DNA of 64,000 nucleotides from Ramichloridium luteum. Lineage: Eukaryota > Ascomycota > Dothideomycetes > Mycosphaerellales > Dissoconiaceae. The stretch lies in the NCBI GenBank assembly GCA_002368545.1, contig MTSC01000062.1, positions 50,440 to 114,439 of the forward strand, read 5' to 3'. Positions 42,858-53,945 of the stretch are shown here, piece after piece. A program made the position numbers and the translations under genes. The first letter of the stretch is position 1, and each line of letters starts with the position of its first letter. The notes under the pieces are model-generated. The model made no database searches, had not been told where the DNA came from, and worked only from the letters and a program-made list of their open reading frames with translations.

Positions 42858-45389
42858 TCACTTCACCCCCACAAACCCGACCCCCCTCCGCGCCCGCTCG
42901 CACGCGCGCCGCAACTTCTGCTCCTCGGCGTCCGTCCAGCGCACGCTCAGCTGATCCCACTTCTTCGTGCGGTACTCCTGGCGGAAGGTCTGCTGGCGGC
43001 GCTGCATGCGCGCCAGCGCGCGCGGGTCGCCGGAGCCGCTATAGACGATCAGCGCGGAGCGGGGAGGTAGCGCGGCGTGGATGGCGGCGATGTGGGCGGT
43101 GGTGCGGGTGAGGATGTCCGCGGTTGTGGGGGCGGATGGGGCGGTTACCATGGTGGTTTCGGTGTTGGTGACGTCGGCAGGGGCGGAGTCGGCACCGGTC
43201 GTTGCGGCGATGGCGTTCGTGCGCAAGACTTCCGTATCAGCAGCCGTGGTGCGGTTCCACCAGCCGCGGTGGGCTTCGAGTTCGCGAAGGCGCGCCCAGA
43301 CGAACTCGCAACCTTCTTGCGGGAGCGACGTTGTCGCAGGCTCCTCTCCTTCATCCGCCATCGCTGTATCCGCGCCTCCAATAGCACGCAACACTCCCGC
43401 CACGACCTCCGCATCACTAGAGCACCCAATGGCCGTGCCCGCCGCAGCGCCGTACCCACGCGTCGGATCGCCCCAATCGACCACCGCACCACAACCCAAC
43501 ACCTTCTTCTTTGTGCTCTTCGGCTCCGCTTCCTCCTGCACCGCCACCGCTTTGTTCGCGCCGCGCCGCCCCTTCGTCGCCAGCCGCGTGAAGATACTCT
43601 CATGATTCGCATCCGGCGTGCCATACGCGCGGCCCTTGGCGCACTTGACTTTGACCAGATCAAGTGCCGCGCGGGCGTCCTCGACAGAATCATGTCCCGT
43701 CGCACCGTGGCCCTTTTGGATTTCCCGGGAGAGATGCTTCTGCGCAAGAAACTTGAGGGAGGACTTGAGCGGCGGGCCGCGCGGGTGCGGGTACAGCAGG
43801 GCGGTGTCGGCGACGTCCGGGTGCGTGAGGCGGAGCGCGGCGAGGTCGCCGTTCAGTGAGTGGCCGATGAGGATTGTGGTCGGCGTGAGCAGGGCGAGGA
43901 GTTTGCGTTGGACGTCGGCGAGGGTGGTGGTGACGTCGGCGAGCAGGTCGGCGGTGATGCCGGAGTAAGGGGTGAGGTAGTCGGTGATCGGTTCTGCAGG
44001 GCGGACGAGCTCGTCGAGGACCACTTCGCCAGCCCAGTTGACGGCCGTCGCACGAGTGAGACGGAAGACTTGCGGTGCGCCTGGTGGGGAGATCAGACAC
44101 ATCTCGCAGTCGAGGGCAAGCACTTGGTGTCCAGCTGTGACTGCGTCGACCTTGGTGCCAGCAGTTGCCACGGATGGGATCTCGACTTCATCGTCCGCGA
44201 AGCTGGCAATGCCAGGTGTATCCACCCACCCCTCCGCCGGTTCCTTCTTCGCAGCTCGCTGCATGGCCTCCTCACCATGTGCCGGGTGCAGCACGTACCC
44301 CTCATCGATCATCTCCGCCGTCGTCGCCAGTAACGCCGTGATCGGGACGCGGCGATCCTGTCCCCCACGCCCCTCAGACGACTTCTGCGCGCCCGTGTTC
44401 AGCCTGTCCTTCTTGCCATTCGACTCCTCCTTCGCCTTCACCACCGGCACCGACAGCATCCCCGCCAACGGCGAATGTAACTTCCCGTAACGATCGTCTC
44501 CAGGTGCCATGACGGGCCACAGATGCGCGAACATGTCCGCGAACGGACGCAGCGGCGCGGGGAGTCGCTCTGCCTGGAGTTTAACCGGGTAGAAATCATC
44601 CGGCGAGATGACACGCTGCTCCCCCACCGTCCCCTCCTCATCATCGTCATCACCGCCCTCCTTCCCGCCTCCCTCACCCCCAGCCCCAACCCGATCCAGC
44701 GCAATCGACCCATCGAACATGCCCGCCTCCAGCCCCGGCACCATCAACACGACCACCCGCCGAATCCGCCGCGGCTGCCTCACCGCGCACCACTGCGGCG
44801 CGACTCCGTCCGCGAGCACATACAGCACCAGATTCTGTAAGTCTGCGAGGCGCACGAAGGTCTGCAGGCGCGCGTTGGCGCTGTGCGTGATGGCCGGGTA
44901 GGTGCGGCTGGATGGGTCGTTGGCGTGGGCATCATCCTCGTCGGCAGGGCCGTCGTCGATGTCTGGCGCGGAGGTGGCACCGTCGCGAGATGCTACGGGC
45001 GACCCAAACGAGTCGTGGCGGCGGTCGGAATGCTGCTGTTGCTGCTGCTGCTGCTGCTTGCGCCGCCACCGCTCGTCGTCACCGTCCCGCCGGCGTTTCT
45101 TTTTCGCGCGTTTGCTCTCGGCGACGTGCCAGTCTCCGTTGCTGCCGTCGTCATTGCCGTCGTCGGCGTTGCCGTCTTCACCTTCTGCCGCAGCATTTTC
45201 TGATTCGAGGAAAAACGATGTCAGTCCTTTCGCAGTCCACTTTAAACATGGGAAGAAAAAGCAATGGATAATGCCCCCGAACGCACCATTCCTCAGCAAC
45301 GCCAGCGTCGCGCCGACCCCGAGCTGGTTCTCGCGGTTGTGCGAGTCATGTGGCCGCCCGCGCTTGCGGCCGTGGCGACCGCTACCCAT
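42858..45389 (-). CDS. REX1: RNA exonuclease, REX1/RNH70 type (DEDDh)
   Basis: This 3'-5' exonuclease trims 5S rRNA, tRNA and other RNA ends in the nucleus. Two exons, 45389-45287 and 45199-42858, give 814 aa. The intron (GTGCGT, ACTGAC branch, ATCAG, 87 nt) removes a hydrophobic stretch unlike the rest of the protein and joins LLRN to ENAAAEG. The acidic and Lys-rich N-terminus includes a poly-Gln run (about 83-90) and basic nuclear-signal-like KKKRRR. Before the catalytic domain comes the family block LVLYVLADGVAPQW..VVVLMVPGLEAGMFDG. Exo motifs: I, ALDCEMC (D near 398); II, GHSLNGDL (near 479-486); III, HDSVEDARAALDL (near 538-550). After the nuclease domain is an extension of about 250 residues ending in a basic segment. 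Start chosen: ATG at 45389, the first in frame. Its 3' end converges with the HET gene, 263 bp apart. Confidence 0.92.
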   Translation of the reverse strand: MGSGRHGRKRGRPHDSHNRENQLGVGATLALLRNGAFGGIIHCFFFPCLKWTAKGLTSFFLESENAAAEGEDGNADDGNDDGSNGDWHVAESKRAKKKRRRDGDDERWRRKQQQQQQQQHSDRRHDSFGSPVASRDGATSAPDIDDGPADEDDAHANDPSSRTYPAITHSANARLQTFVRLADLQNLVLYVLADGVAPQWCAVRQPRRIRRVVVLMVPGLEAGMFDGSIALDRVGAGGEGGGKEGGDDDDEEGTVGEQRVISPDDFYPVKLQAERLPAPLRPFADMFAHLWPVMAPGDDRYGKLHSPLAGMLSVPVVKAKEESNGKKDRLNTGAQKSSEGRGGQDRRVPITALLATTAEMIDEGYVLHPAHGEEAMQRAAKKEPAEGWVDTPGIASFADDEVEIPSVATAGTKVDAVTAGHQVLALDCEMCLISPPGAPQVFRLTRATAVNWAGEVVLDELVRPAEPITDYLTPYSGITADLLADVTTTLADVQRKLLALLTPTTILIGHSLNGDLAALRLTHPDVADTALLYPHPRGPPLKSSLKFLAQKHLSREIQKGHGATGHDSVEDARAALDLVKVKCAKGRAYGTPDANHESIFTRLATKGRRGANKAVAVQEEAEPKSTKKKVLGCGAVVDWGDPTRGYGAAAGTAIGCSSDAEVVAGVLRAIGGADTAMADEGEEPATTSLPQEGCEFVWARLRELEAHRGWWNRTTAADTEVLRTNAIAATTGADSAPADVTNTETTMVTAPSAPTTADILTRTTAHIAAIHAALPPRSALIVYSGSGDPRALARMQRRQQTFRQEYRTKKWDQLSVRWTDAEEQKLRRACERARRGVGFVGVK
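45031..45059 (+). repeat. CTG/CAG run encoding poly-Gln in REX1
   Basis: An imperfect CTG run on the plus strand, read on the minus strand as CAG (Gln). One interruption (TTG) breaks the purity. Length changes by whole units would be tolerated in this disordered segment. Confidence 0.85.
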
Positions 45390-46359
45390 CTGGCACAAGT
45401 CAGGCGGTGAAGACAGTGAGTGAAACACGAAGGTTCAATCCGCCGCCCTCGCGGAGGGAGATGTAGCAATTGGAAATCTCAAGGCCTGAATAGAAAGACT
45501 CCGTCGCGCGTGTGTGGAGTGTTCGTAGGTGGAAAGATCGGGTCTCGTCGCTCCGCCGTGGGACTGCAAAGGGAGGACTTGTAGGAAGGAAGCAGGGCTC
45601 GACGATTTCTCTTCGTTCTTCTGGTGCTGCTTTTCTTCTTCGCCTTCAGATTTCCAGGATCCCTGCAACCGAGCAAAGTTGGGCAGCCACACGTCCGCCT
45701 TGTCGCTATTGAATATATTCCCTGCGAACGTCTGACAAACGGCCGCCGAGTCACCAATGGAGGTGAGAGAGAGCGTGAAGCAGAAATGAATTCGGCCGTG
45801 TTGCCCGGCCGGGGAAGGAAGAGGTGAAATTTTCCCAAATAGGAACTAGCGTGGCTTCGACTTGTGAATGCCTCTTGTCAAGGTCAAGTCTTATTGTGAT
45901 GTGTGCAAGCAATTGAATTGTCCACAGCGGGACGTCAGATTACTGTAGCAAAGAAAGTAGAACGTGAGCGAATCATCGTCTCCGTGAGACTCCCATGTTC
46001 CTCGACTCGAGAATGTGGTCCACGGTCCAATCGAATCCTTCAATCATTCATTTCACGCACACAAATTAGTCAGGAAACAATAGACATGTCATCACAGCTC
46101 ATATTATCGAGAATTGAACAGAAATTCTTTCATCAATCGACTTTCACGTCTGATTTTGTTTATACAAACATTTCTTGTCGAAACGGAAAAGAGAAAAAAA
46201 AAAGCATGACGGGCCAGAAAGCCGACCCCGTCGACTTTCCTCTGCCTCATCCCAAGACAGGAGAACCGAAAAAGTGTATGCCACAACTCAGCAACCAAAA
46301 CAACGAGAATCCCAGCTCATTCGTTAAAAAATTATAAGTCGGTCTTGGCCCATGCTCCT
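45390..46359. other. REX1 upstream / GH72 downstream interval
   Basis: Minus-strand tandem spacing. The first 250 bases should be the REX1 promoter; the region 45900-46340 is AT-rich and fits the 3' untranslated region of the GH72 gene. Short open frames only. Confidence 0.5.
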
Positions 46360-47886
46360 TTACAGCAACGACGCACCCAGCAGCGAGCCGAAGAACACGA
46401 CACCCGTGACCACGAACGGCGCGACGCCGGCCAGGTGCAGCTGGGCGCCGGGGGCGCCGGGGGCGCGGAGGCCGCCCGCGGCCGCACCCGCCGAGGAGGA
46501 GGTCTTGCCACCACCGGCCGTCGTGGACACGGCGCCGGAGCCCGGGGTGGCGGTGCCGGAGGAGGCGCCGCCGGCGTTCTGGGACCCGTCGCCGGAGAGA
46601 CCGGGGCCCGTGCCGGCGCCCTTCTGCATGTACTGCTTGGCGGAGTCCGGGATGGCGGGCAGGTCGGAACCCTGGAACTTGTTGAGCTTCCAGGTCGAGC
46701 TGTCGGCGGGGCAGGTGGAGGCCTTGCCGTTGGCGTTGTAGCCGCCGTCGCCGGAGGGCGTGGGCGCCTTGGAGAACTCGGTCTTGAGGGCGGAGAAGTC
46801 GGGCTTCTCGGTGATGGAGTTACCGTCGATGGTCACGAGACCGTACTGGTTGGCCTCCTCGGAGTACTCGTAGACCAGACCGCCGGAGTAGACGGGCGTC
46901 ATCTTGGAGCCGTAGAGGGCCTGGGCTTGGCCGCTGAAGGTGCGGGTGTTGGTGATGCAGCCGTACTCGGAGAGGCTGGGAGATTATTAGTCTTGTGCTT
47001 TCCTCCAATTCTTGCAATCCATCCACCAACTTACAAAAGAGGAATGCTGTAGTCCTTGAACTTGGCCACCTTCTGGTCCCAGCCGGAGGTCGTGTAGGAG
47101 GACGGGTCGCACCACGAGTAGTCGTTGAAGGCGAAGAAGTCGCTGCGCTCGTCGTCGGTGCCGCAGTTCATGTACGCGGCCATCTCGTAGCGGTTGCTCT
47201 CGACGTCGGCGGCGGAGTAGCCGACGGGGACGTTGCGGTAGCCGCGGCTGCGGATGTACTGGCGCATGTCGCGGGTAACGGCCTTGACGTAGGGGGCGCA
47301 GGGGGTGGTGTCGTCGTCGTTGATGACCTCGTTGCCGGAGAAGAAGAGCAGGGTGTTGGAGTACTTCTGGAAGACGTCGATGGTGGCGAAGATGCTCTGC
47401 AGGTACACGCCGTTGTAGGACGGCGCCGGGTCCGCGCGGTTCAGCGAGTACTTGGGCGTGTTGACGTCGAGCGCCAGGTAAATGCCCGCCGCGGCCAGCG
47501 CGTTCATGCACTCATCGTGGTTCGCCGTGTTGTCGACCGTGTACACACGGATCGTGTTGATGCCCAGTTCCTTGAACTTCTCGATGTCGCGCTTGCAGCC
47601 GGCGGCGTCGGCGATGGGGTCCTTGGCGTCCGAGGCGCCACCGGGCTGGTAGTCGACACCGCGAACGTAGAAGCGGGTGTCGCCGGCGAAGAAGGCTATC
47701 GATCGAGGTCAGCACGCGTCAATTGCCGCTTCGATCCGATGGATGAGGCATACCGTTGCCCTTGACGGTGACGGTCGGGAGGCTGCCGGAGCTGCTGCCC
47801 GAGGCGCGCTTCTCAATCTCAACCGGCGTGGCGGCAGCGTTGGCCAACGCGGCCGTGGCGGCCACAAATGCAGCGGCGACCTTCAT
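46360..47886 (-). CDS. GPI-anchored 1,3-beta-glucanosyltransferase (GH72, GAS/GEL family)
   Basis: The enzyme elongates and cross-links cell-wall 1,3-beta-glucan at the cell surface. Three exons, 47886-47754, 47695-47035 and 46975-46360, give 469 aa. The signal peptide is MKVAAAFVAATAALANAAA. The family block GVDYQPGG is at 58-65. Catalytic residues are the acid/base Glu in SGNEVIND (E167) and the nucleophile Glu in LSEYGC (E268). The latter is only formed by splicing intron 2 (GTAAGT..CCCAG), which yields PLFLSEYGC. After the catalytic domain comes a Ser/Gly/Ala-rich spacer and a hydrophobic C-terminal tail (GVAPFVVTGVVFFGSLLGASLL) that signals GPI attachment. No Cys-rich CBM43/X8 domain is present, so this is the GH72-minus subfamily. 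Intron 1: GTATGC..GATAG, 58 nt. Confidence 0.95.
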
Positions 47887-50530
47887 GATGTGTCGTGAAT
47901 TGCGAAAAAGCGAAAAACGTTCCGGGGAAATCCGGTGAACGATGGGACGTTCAAGCGAGAGACAGGATCAAAAAAAGTTGGATCACAAGGAGAAAGAAAC
48001 CCCGAGAGAATGAGGGGCGTGGTTGTCGGATTGGATGGAAGATTAACGATTAGAAAAGAAGTTGAAATGGAGAGAAGAAATCGGAGTGCAAACAGAAACA
48101 GAAAGCACAACGAAGGTGGTTGGATCCTACGAAAGGGAAGAAAGATGGAGGTAGGTCGGCGGTGGTGGTATACAAATGGGGAGCCGGCGGGCGGGCGTCA
48201 CGTGTGGACGGGGGCGTGCGCGCCAAGGAATGTTACGCTGGGTGGAAACGTGAGCAGGGCCAGCGCACGCACGCGGGCGCGCATGTCTGGCGGGCATTCA
48301 CATTGGGTGGTGGCCCCCCAGAGAGGAGGAGGGTGGGCGGGCAAGCAAGCAAGCAGGCAGGCAGGCATTGGCGCGCGCTGGCTGGCTGGCTGGAGGGCGG
48401 CAGTCAGGGTGAGTCGACGCGAGATCACGGGAATGGCAGAGAGGCGCAGCTGCTGCTTGCTGGTTCTTGCTTGCATTTCTCCTGAATTTCCCCCAAAGGT
48501 ACGGCGAGGCGATACATGATGATTGTCGCTGACTCGAGTACGGGCTTGGCAAGGAGCGGCGGACTGGTCGCTGAGGCGCGATCCAATCCGAACAGGGATT
48601 TGCCCACCCGCACTCTGGCGGCCGGGTGGTGGAAAGCACAATGCCAAGCGGACGGGACGCGTACTCCTCGCGTCGATGAGGCTTGCTGCTGCTGGTGCGC
48701 CTGCCAGTGTCTGTCTGCTTGCTATTTTCATCGCTGCGGCCGTCGCAGAACGGTCGACGAGACACCCGCAACAGATCATCGCAAGGCCCACGCACTGCCC
48801 GATGACAGCAGGATGAGCACATCTTCTCGACGTTCGAAATGAGGATGTTCTGGCCCGCGCCGTTTCACCTTAAAAGATCACGAACCTTTGTCGCTCCACC
48901 CCTGGTCCCCCGCCCGCCCCCCATGTCCCGCGTCACGGTTGATTGGCCCGCCGGCGCCGCCTCGACGCGAAATTCTGATCGGCCCTTCCCGTGCATGATT
49001 TCGCCTTGCGCGCGCCGGCGCCTTTGCCGCTTGGTGTGGTGCGCGCTTGCGATTTGCCCGCAGATCCATATCTCGTCAAACGCATGCCATTGTGCAGGCG
49101 AGCAGAACAGGGCATTGTGCGGCGGCGATCGGCAAAATCCTGAAACAATGCCCATCAGCTGGAACTTCCGACGCGAACCAATGCATCGAGAGCCTCAGGG
49201 AGCCGCCAGCCAGGATGATCTTGACCGGGAGATTCGTCCATGCGTGTCTGGGCGTTGACGACGACTGGCCGTTGCTGTCCAACCGCATGGACGTCATTAC
49301 TGTTGAAGGAATGTCGACGATGCTTGCTGGTCCGGCTTCCTGCGCTCAGGGTGACTGACGATCGTGTGGACACCTGAGGCAATGACAAGGTCGGGACCTC
49401 GTTATCGTCGAGAACCAAGGCAGTTCATCTGCTTAGACAATCGCATTGTGGATGGACAGACCAGGTAAGGTACTTATTAGAGATAGATATCTGCGAGTTA
49501 TGGCAGAGACCGCTATCGTCAACGACAACCTAAAGTTTTGGGAGTGGCACAAGAACATGACAGAATAAGGCACAGTGAAGTCAATTTCGAATGATAAAAT
49601 TCGTTCTCATTTCTCTTGAAAGAATAGATATCCTCTCCATGGTCTCCCTTCGCTCTCATGCCAAAAGGAAGCGAGAGCGAAGAGGGAGAAAACAAGGCTC
49701 TGACACACGCAGCCCGCTCCAAGAAAAAAGTTTCGTACATAAAAATCCAGATGAGAGTTCCCATTTCCCCCCATCCCATCGCGCATCCCCTTTCCTTTGC
49801 CCCCATCCAAGAAGAGATATAGCAGCAGCAGAGGAAAAGAGAAACGCCAACAGCAACAACAGCCAAGAGATTCGTCTCAGATGGTCAGACGAAGAAAGAG
49901 ATGTCCTTGTCCGGCCCAGGAAGACGGAAACGGCAGGAAACATGTAAGAATGTTTCTTTTCAGCAAAAACTTCCCCCTTCGCGGAAAATAATAAGGGATG
50001 GTGATCCCCCAAATAGTAATTAAGAGAAAAAAACAAATAGCGGGTTGGATAGGAGGAGGCCGCGACCGCAGCAGAAAGGATCCCAACTTGTCCTTCTGAC
50101 CCGTGCACCCAGCAATTAGTGAAAACGCCAGTGTCCCGAGTCAGTCGTCCATGGAGAAGAATCCTGCTGCGAATCGCAAGTCCGTTATTGTTCCCGATCC
50201 AGGATCCAAGAATGTGAGGAAGAAGCTGAGTAGTGAGGTGATTCGCTCAAGAGAAGCTGCAAGAGCCGCAAGAGCAGAAAAAAACCAGAAGCCAAGGATG
50301 TATCGCGAGAGAAAAATCGAGAGTCGAAAAAAATAGGAGATCCGTTTTGCATGACCGTCATGAGAAACCTTGCAATTCGTATTTTCCCACCGCCATCCTT
50401 CGTGTGAAAGTCTGGGCGAGGTAGGAAAAAAAGTGGTTTGGTTTGGTGTTTGGGTGATTGTGCGCATAAAGCGCGGTTTTCGGTGGTGTGAGATTGTGAG
50501 AGCGAAGCAGTGCATATGTCGACCAGAGTA
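47887..50530. other. GH72 upstream interval, about 2.6 kb
   Basis: The first 500 bases are purine-rich on the plus strand, that is pyrimidine-rich on the sense strand of GH72, consistent with its promoter and leader. Tetranucleotide repeats sit at 48337-48367 and 48378-48394. The part near 49560-50530 should hold the 3' end of the next minus-strand gene. No coding sequence that I can support. Confidence 0.5.
48337..48367 (+). repeat. (GCAA/GCAG)n tetranucleotide repeat
   Basis: Three GCAA units followed by about four GCAG units, with a separate (GCTG)4 block 11 bases downstream. About 450 bp upstream of the GH72 start. Confidence 0.85.
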
Positions 50531-53416
50531 TTACGCCTCGCTGCCACCCGCCAGCGAATTCAGCGACTGCCGGCTTTTGCTCTTCCAGAACATGAGCTTC
50601 TTCAGCCGGTGTTCGACGGGCTTCCTGTTTCCCGTCCGCGTCGACGCTGAGGAGGTCAGTGACGAAGACGAGTGTGGAGGCGACGGTGAAGCACGGAAGC
50701 GGCCACCGAGGACATCAGCGGTTTGCGGTCGCGCCAACGATGCCGAGGAAGCAGCAGTCATTGATGAAGACCGGGCACCACTGCCGAAGGAAGCGACTCC
50801 TACAAGCTGTGAGAGGCTTTGAATGCTCTGGCGTTTGCGGCGGCGCGAGGCGGTGGTGTCCTCGTCCATCGGCGATGAGGGGTCCACGGAAGGGGCGTAG
50901 TTGGCAATGTTGGCGGCAGCGGCACGGGCGTTGAGGGCAGGGTACGGTGGGCGAGACTCAGACCCCTCGCGGCGAGGGAAGGCTTGCATTGTGCTGAGCA
51001 TCGTTGAGCGACTTGAGGTCAACGAAGGCACGTCGTCGACAGACCGGCGGGGTTCGCTAGAGCTGCCTTCACCGGTGGCGTAGGAACTCATCGTTCGACC
51101 GTCGGCGGTAGTGACCGAGGAAGCTGAAGTTCCGACGCGAGGCGTGTCGAAAGACGACTGACCACGAGCACAAAGGAGTTCCGGGGGTGGGGCGAACGGT
51201 GGCGGTGCTGAGCCATATGCGTTGTACTCCGGACTAGTCATCGGCCGGTTAGCAATTGTCGTGTTGCCGCCAAGCAGAGTCGGGGTCTCGCTTGAGTCGG
51301 AAGATTTGGTGAACGAGGGTGCGCGAGGCTCCTCGTAATCCGGCACGATCTGGACAGGCTCAAGAGGAGAGATCGGCTCTACCGGGCTGGGCTCTTCCAT
51401 AATGGTCTCCTCCACTATCGACGAAGGCCGGTGTTCCACAGTAGGTGTTGACAAGCCCGACGAAAGATAGGAGACGATGCTGGGGCTTGGTCGATCAGGT
51501 TCCCACTCGGCTCCTTCGTCACTCCGCCCACCGAGGCCATGGAGGCGAGAAGGAGGCGCGCCCACGTCGGCGTCGACAATCTGAATACCGACCGCAGCTT
51601 CGTCCTCCGGGGCCGATTGTGCACTACCTCGACGACCGGAGTCCTCTTCCTCATCCTCCTCGAAGACGTCGGCCATGGCCGGCTGGGCGGGTGTTGTCAG
51701 ACGGCTATTGTCGAACGGCGTCAGCATCGGAGCGCTCTCTGTACGGCGGTGATTAGGATTAGGCAAATAGTGTCCACCAGGACCGGTGAAGTCGCGATTG
51801 AGCCTGGAGCTGTGCATCTCTCGCCGTTGCTTGTGTGTGCCCATGGTCGGCGTCTGAAAGGGACCGAGCGCAGCATCGAGGTCGAGCATGATGCTATCGT
51901 CCTCGGCAGCAGTTGACCGTCCGAGGCTGGACTGGCTAGCTGATGGCGTGAACGTCGGCGTCAGGTTCTCGAGCCGCGAGTAGACGGTGGACGTCGCAGC
52001 GCGGGGTGAGGTAGGTCCACCGAAGACGGCATCCAGGTCGGTCTCGGCGACCGGCGCCGGAATCGTGAGAGGTTCGGGGATGACACGCGAGATGCGGTTG
52101 CTGGAGCGGAAAGGCGAGACGATCTCAGATTGACCGCGTGCGTGCTTCTTGCCCGGCGTGCGGACCATCTTCGACATGGCCCAATCCTTGAGCTTGCGGG
52201 TTGAGGAGCGACGATCGGCGAGACGGCTGTCGTCCGAGAGATTAGTGGCAGGATCTTGAGACTTGGTGGTCTGCAAATTGGACAGTCCTGCTTCGTCGAG
52301 AGCCTTGACAGTAGGCTCGCTCCGTCGACGTTCATTCTCAGTGGCAAGCTGGCGGGAGTCCTTTGCACGATGCGAAGGGCGCGGCTTGATTGGCGATTCC
52401 GGATCCGCAAAACTGATCGTGGTCGTTGGCGACTCTGCCATCTGGATGTCACTATCGCGAGGGCTGCACTTCAGCCACTGGCCCTCCTTTTCGACTCGTC
52501 GACTGATCTCTAGCGATGATCGGCTTGAGACTGTGGGTTCGCACTCCAAGGTCGTTTCGAGAGGAATCAAAGCAATTCGGTTCACAGGCGGACTCGGCGT
52601 GCCGAGGCTCAACATCGACGAAATGCTGTTGTTGACGGAGTGCCCCCGCGCGGTCGAGTATGAACCTTCGGTACCGGAAGAAATTGTCGACAGTGGGCGA
52701 GGAATGAACTCGACGGTATCTGAGAACTCCACCTGCCGGCGAGACGGCGGCCGGGTAGAAGATTCGTCGCCGCTACTTGATGCAGAGAGATCCTCGCCAC
52801 CAACCGCGCCGAAAGCGGGTCGGGGCAGCTCTTCCATAGGTGAATTGGGTGCACTGCTGCTAAGACGCGGCATCGGCTCGGGTGGTGACATAATGTCGCG
52901 GACATCGTGACTCGAGATGGCGGCGGACCGACGGTGTCGGTGATTAGGTCGATTAGAAATCTGAAGGGGTTGTGAAGCGGTCGTCAGAGGGCTGATGACG
53001 GTAGCGCTCGCCAGAAGACGAGAATCACCGCCAACGAACTCGCTGGTAGTCCGCTTGTGGCCGCGAGAGGGTGTTGACGGCGCCAATTCGTTGGTGGAGC
53101 CAACTGAGGGCGCATCTGGTTGCAAACCGGTCGAGTCGGCGGCGTTGAAACTGAAACTCGGTAGCGGCATTGTCGATTTCGCTCGTCGGTGCTCAGGTGC
53201 TGTGCGGCCAGAGTGGTTGGCATGGAAAGACTGTGGCCGCCGGCTGGGCCCAAGACTTTGCTCACCACCCGCTGACGGCGCCGTGCGCGGAAAGACGAAG
53301 TCTGGATTCGCCATCATCTCAATGCGAGGCGCCGAACCGAGCCTTGGAAGGGACGCGAAGGGGTCCATTGTGTCCGTGAACCGTGCCTCATGTCCGTTGA
53401 AAGCGACCTCGGTCAT
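50531..53416 (-). CDS. Large disordered Ser/Pro-rich protein, unknown function
   Basis: The single exon encodes 961 aa from the first in-frame ATG at 53416; a second ATG, 16 codons in (MDPFASLPRLG), is possible. The protein is dominated by Ser, Pro, Thr and Arg. It has repeated phospho-site-like patches (HRRSAAISSHDVRDIM, RHRR, HKRTTSEF, HRRTESAP) and a segment near residue 500 (VFGGPTSPRAATSTVYSRLENLTPTF) more complex than the rest, followed by AEDDSIMLDLDAALGPF. The C-terminus is basic (EHRLKKLMFWKSKSRQSL) and might touch membranes (inference). Relatives in other fungi are, to my recollection, labelled cell wall proline-rich protein. There is no signal peptide or GPI signal here, so that label says little and I do not assign a role. 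HRRS/T patches resemble targets of basophilic kinases. Confidence 0.75.
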   Translation of the reverse strand: MTEVAFNGHEARFTDTMDPFASLPRLGSAPRIEMMANPDFVFPRTAPSAGGEQSLGPSRRPQSFHANHSGRTAPEHRRAKSTMPLPSFSFNAADSTGLQPDAPSVGSTNELAPSTPSRGHKRTTSEFVGGDSRLLASATVISPLTTASQPLQISNRPNHRHRRSAAISSHDVRDIMSPPEPMPRLSSSAPNSPMEELPRPAFGAVGGEDLSASSSGDESSTRPPSRRQVEFSDTVEFIPRPLSTISSGTEGSYSTARGHSVNNSISSMLSLGTPSPPVNRIALIPLETTLECEPTVSSRSSLEISRRVEKEGQWLKCSPRDSDIQMAESPTTTISFADPESPIKPRPSHRAKDSRQLATENERRRSEPTVKALDEAGLSNLQTTKSQDPATNLSDDSRLADRRSSTRKLKDWAMSKMVRTPGKKHARGQSEIVSPFRSSNRISRVIPEPLTIPAPVAETDLDAVFGGPTSPRAATSTVYSRLENLTPTFTPSASQSSLGRSTAAEDDSIMLDLDAALGPFQTPTMGTHKQRREMHSSRLNRDFTGPGGHYLPNPNHRRTESAPMLTPFDNSRLTTPAQPAMADVFEEDEEEDSGRRGSAQSAPEDEAAVGIQIVDADVGAPPSRLHGLGGRSDEGAEWEPDRPSPSIVSYLSSGLSTPTVEHRPSSIVEETIMEEPSPVEPISPLEPVQIVPDYEEPRAPSFTKSSDSSETPTLLGGNTTIANRPMTSPEYNAYGSAPPPFAPPPELLCARGQSSFDTPRVGTSASSVTTADGRTMSSYATGEGSSSEPRRSVDDVPSLTSSRSTMLSTMQAFPRREGSESRPPYPALNARAAAANIANYAPSVDPSSPMDEDTTASRRRKRQSIQSLSQLVGVASFGSGARSSSMTAASSASLARPQTADVLGGRFRASPSPPHSSSSLTSSASTRTGNRKPVEHRLKKLMFWKSKSRQSLNSLAGGSEA

Positions 53417-53930
53417 AATGGGTCGCAATCCGATGTTGTATGCACCAGTTCGATGAAGCAGCACCGCGATCGCAACACTCCTCCGTCGAACTGTTCAATA
53501 ATGACGATGGACGATACTATCGTAGCAATACCGAGTCAGTCGTGGCCGAAGATAGTGCGAATGACCTGTAGAATGTTATTGGGGTTTTTGTGTATGATTT
53601 TCGTGTGGAATTTTCTGCGCACTCCGGTGTGATTGGAGTAAGATGCAATGTACGTCGTCAACTGCGTAAGAGCTACCAGAGCGTCCGGTACAATGACAGA
53701 GATGCTGCGGAAAAGAACCAGGCCTTCGCAAATGGAGAAAACAGAGAAATGACTGTGTCAAAGGAATGGACGGCCGGGATGCCACAGTCCGAGAGCGATG
53801 GCAGCAATGGCGGCGACGAGGATGTTGACGCTGCCGCTGAATCGTCTCAAGACCGTACAGTGTCGAGCCTGGCGAGAGGGAATGTCGAGATGGCGGGCGG
53901 GGAGGAGAAGGGCGGAAGAGATCGCAGGTC

Positions 53931-53945
53931 GAGAGAGAGAGAGAG
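53931..53945 (+). repeat. (GA)7 microsatellite
   Basis: A GA run about 520 bp upstream of the gene at 53416. On the sense strand of that gene this is a CT tract. Confidence 0.85.
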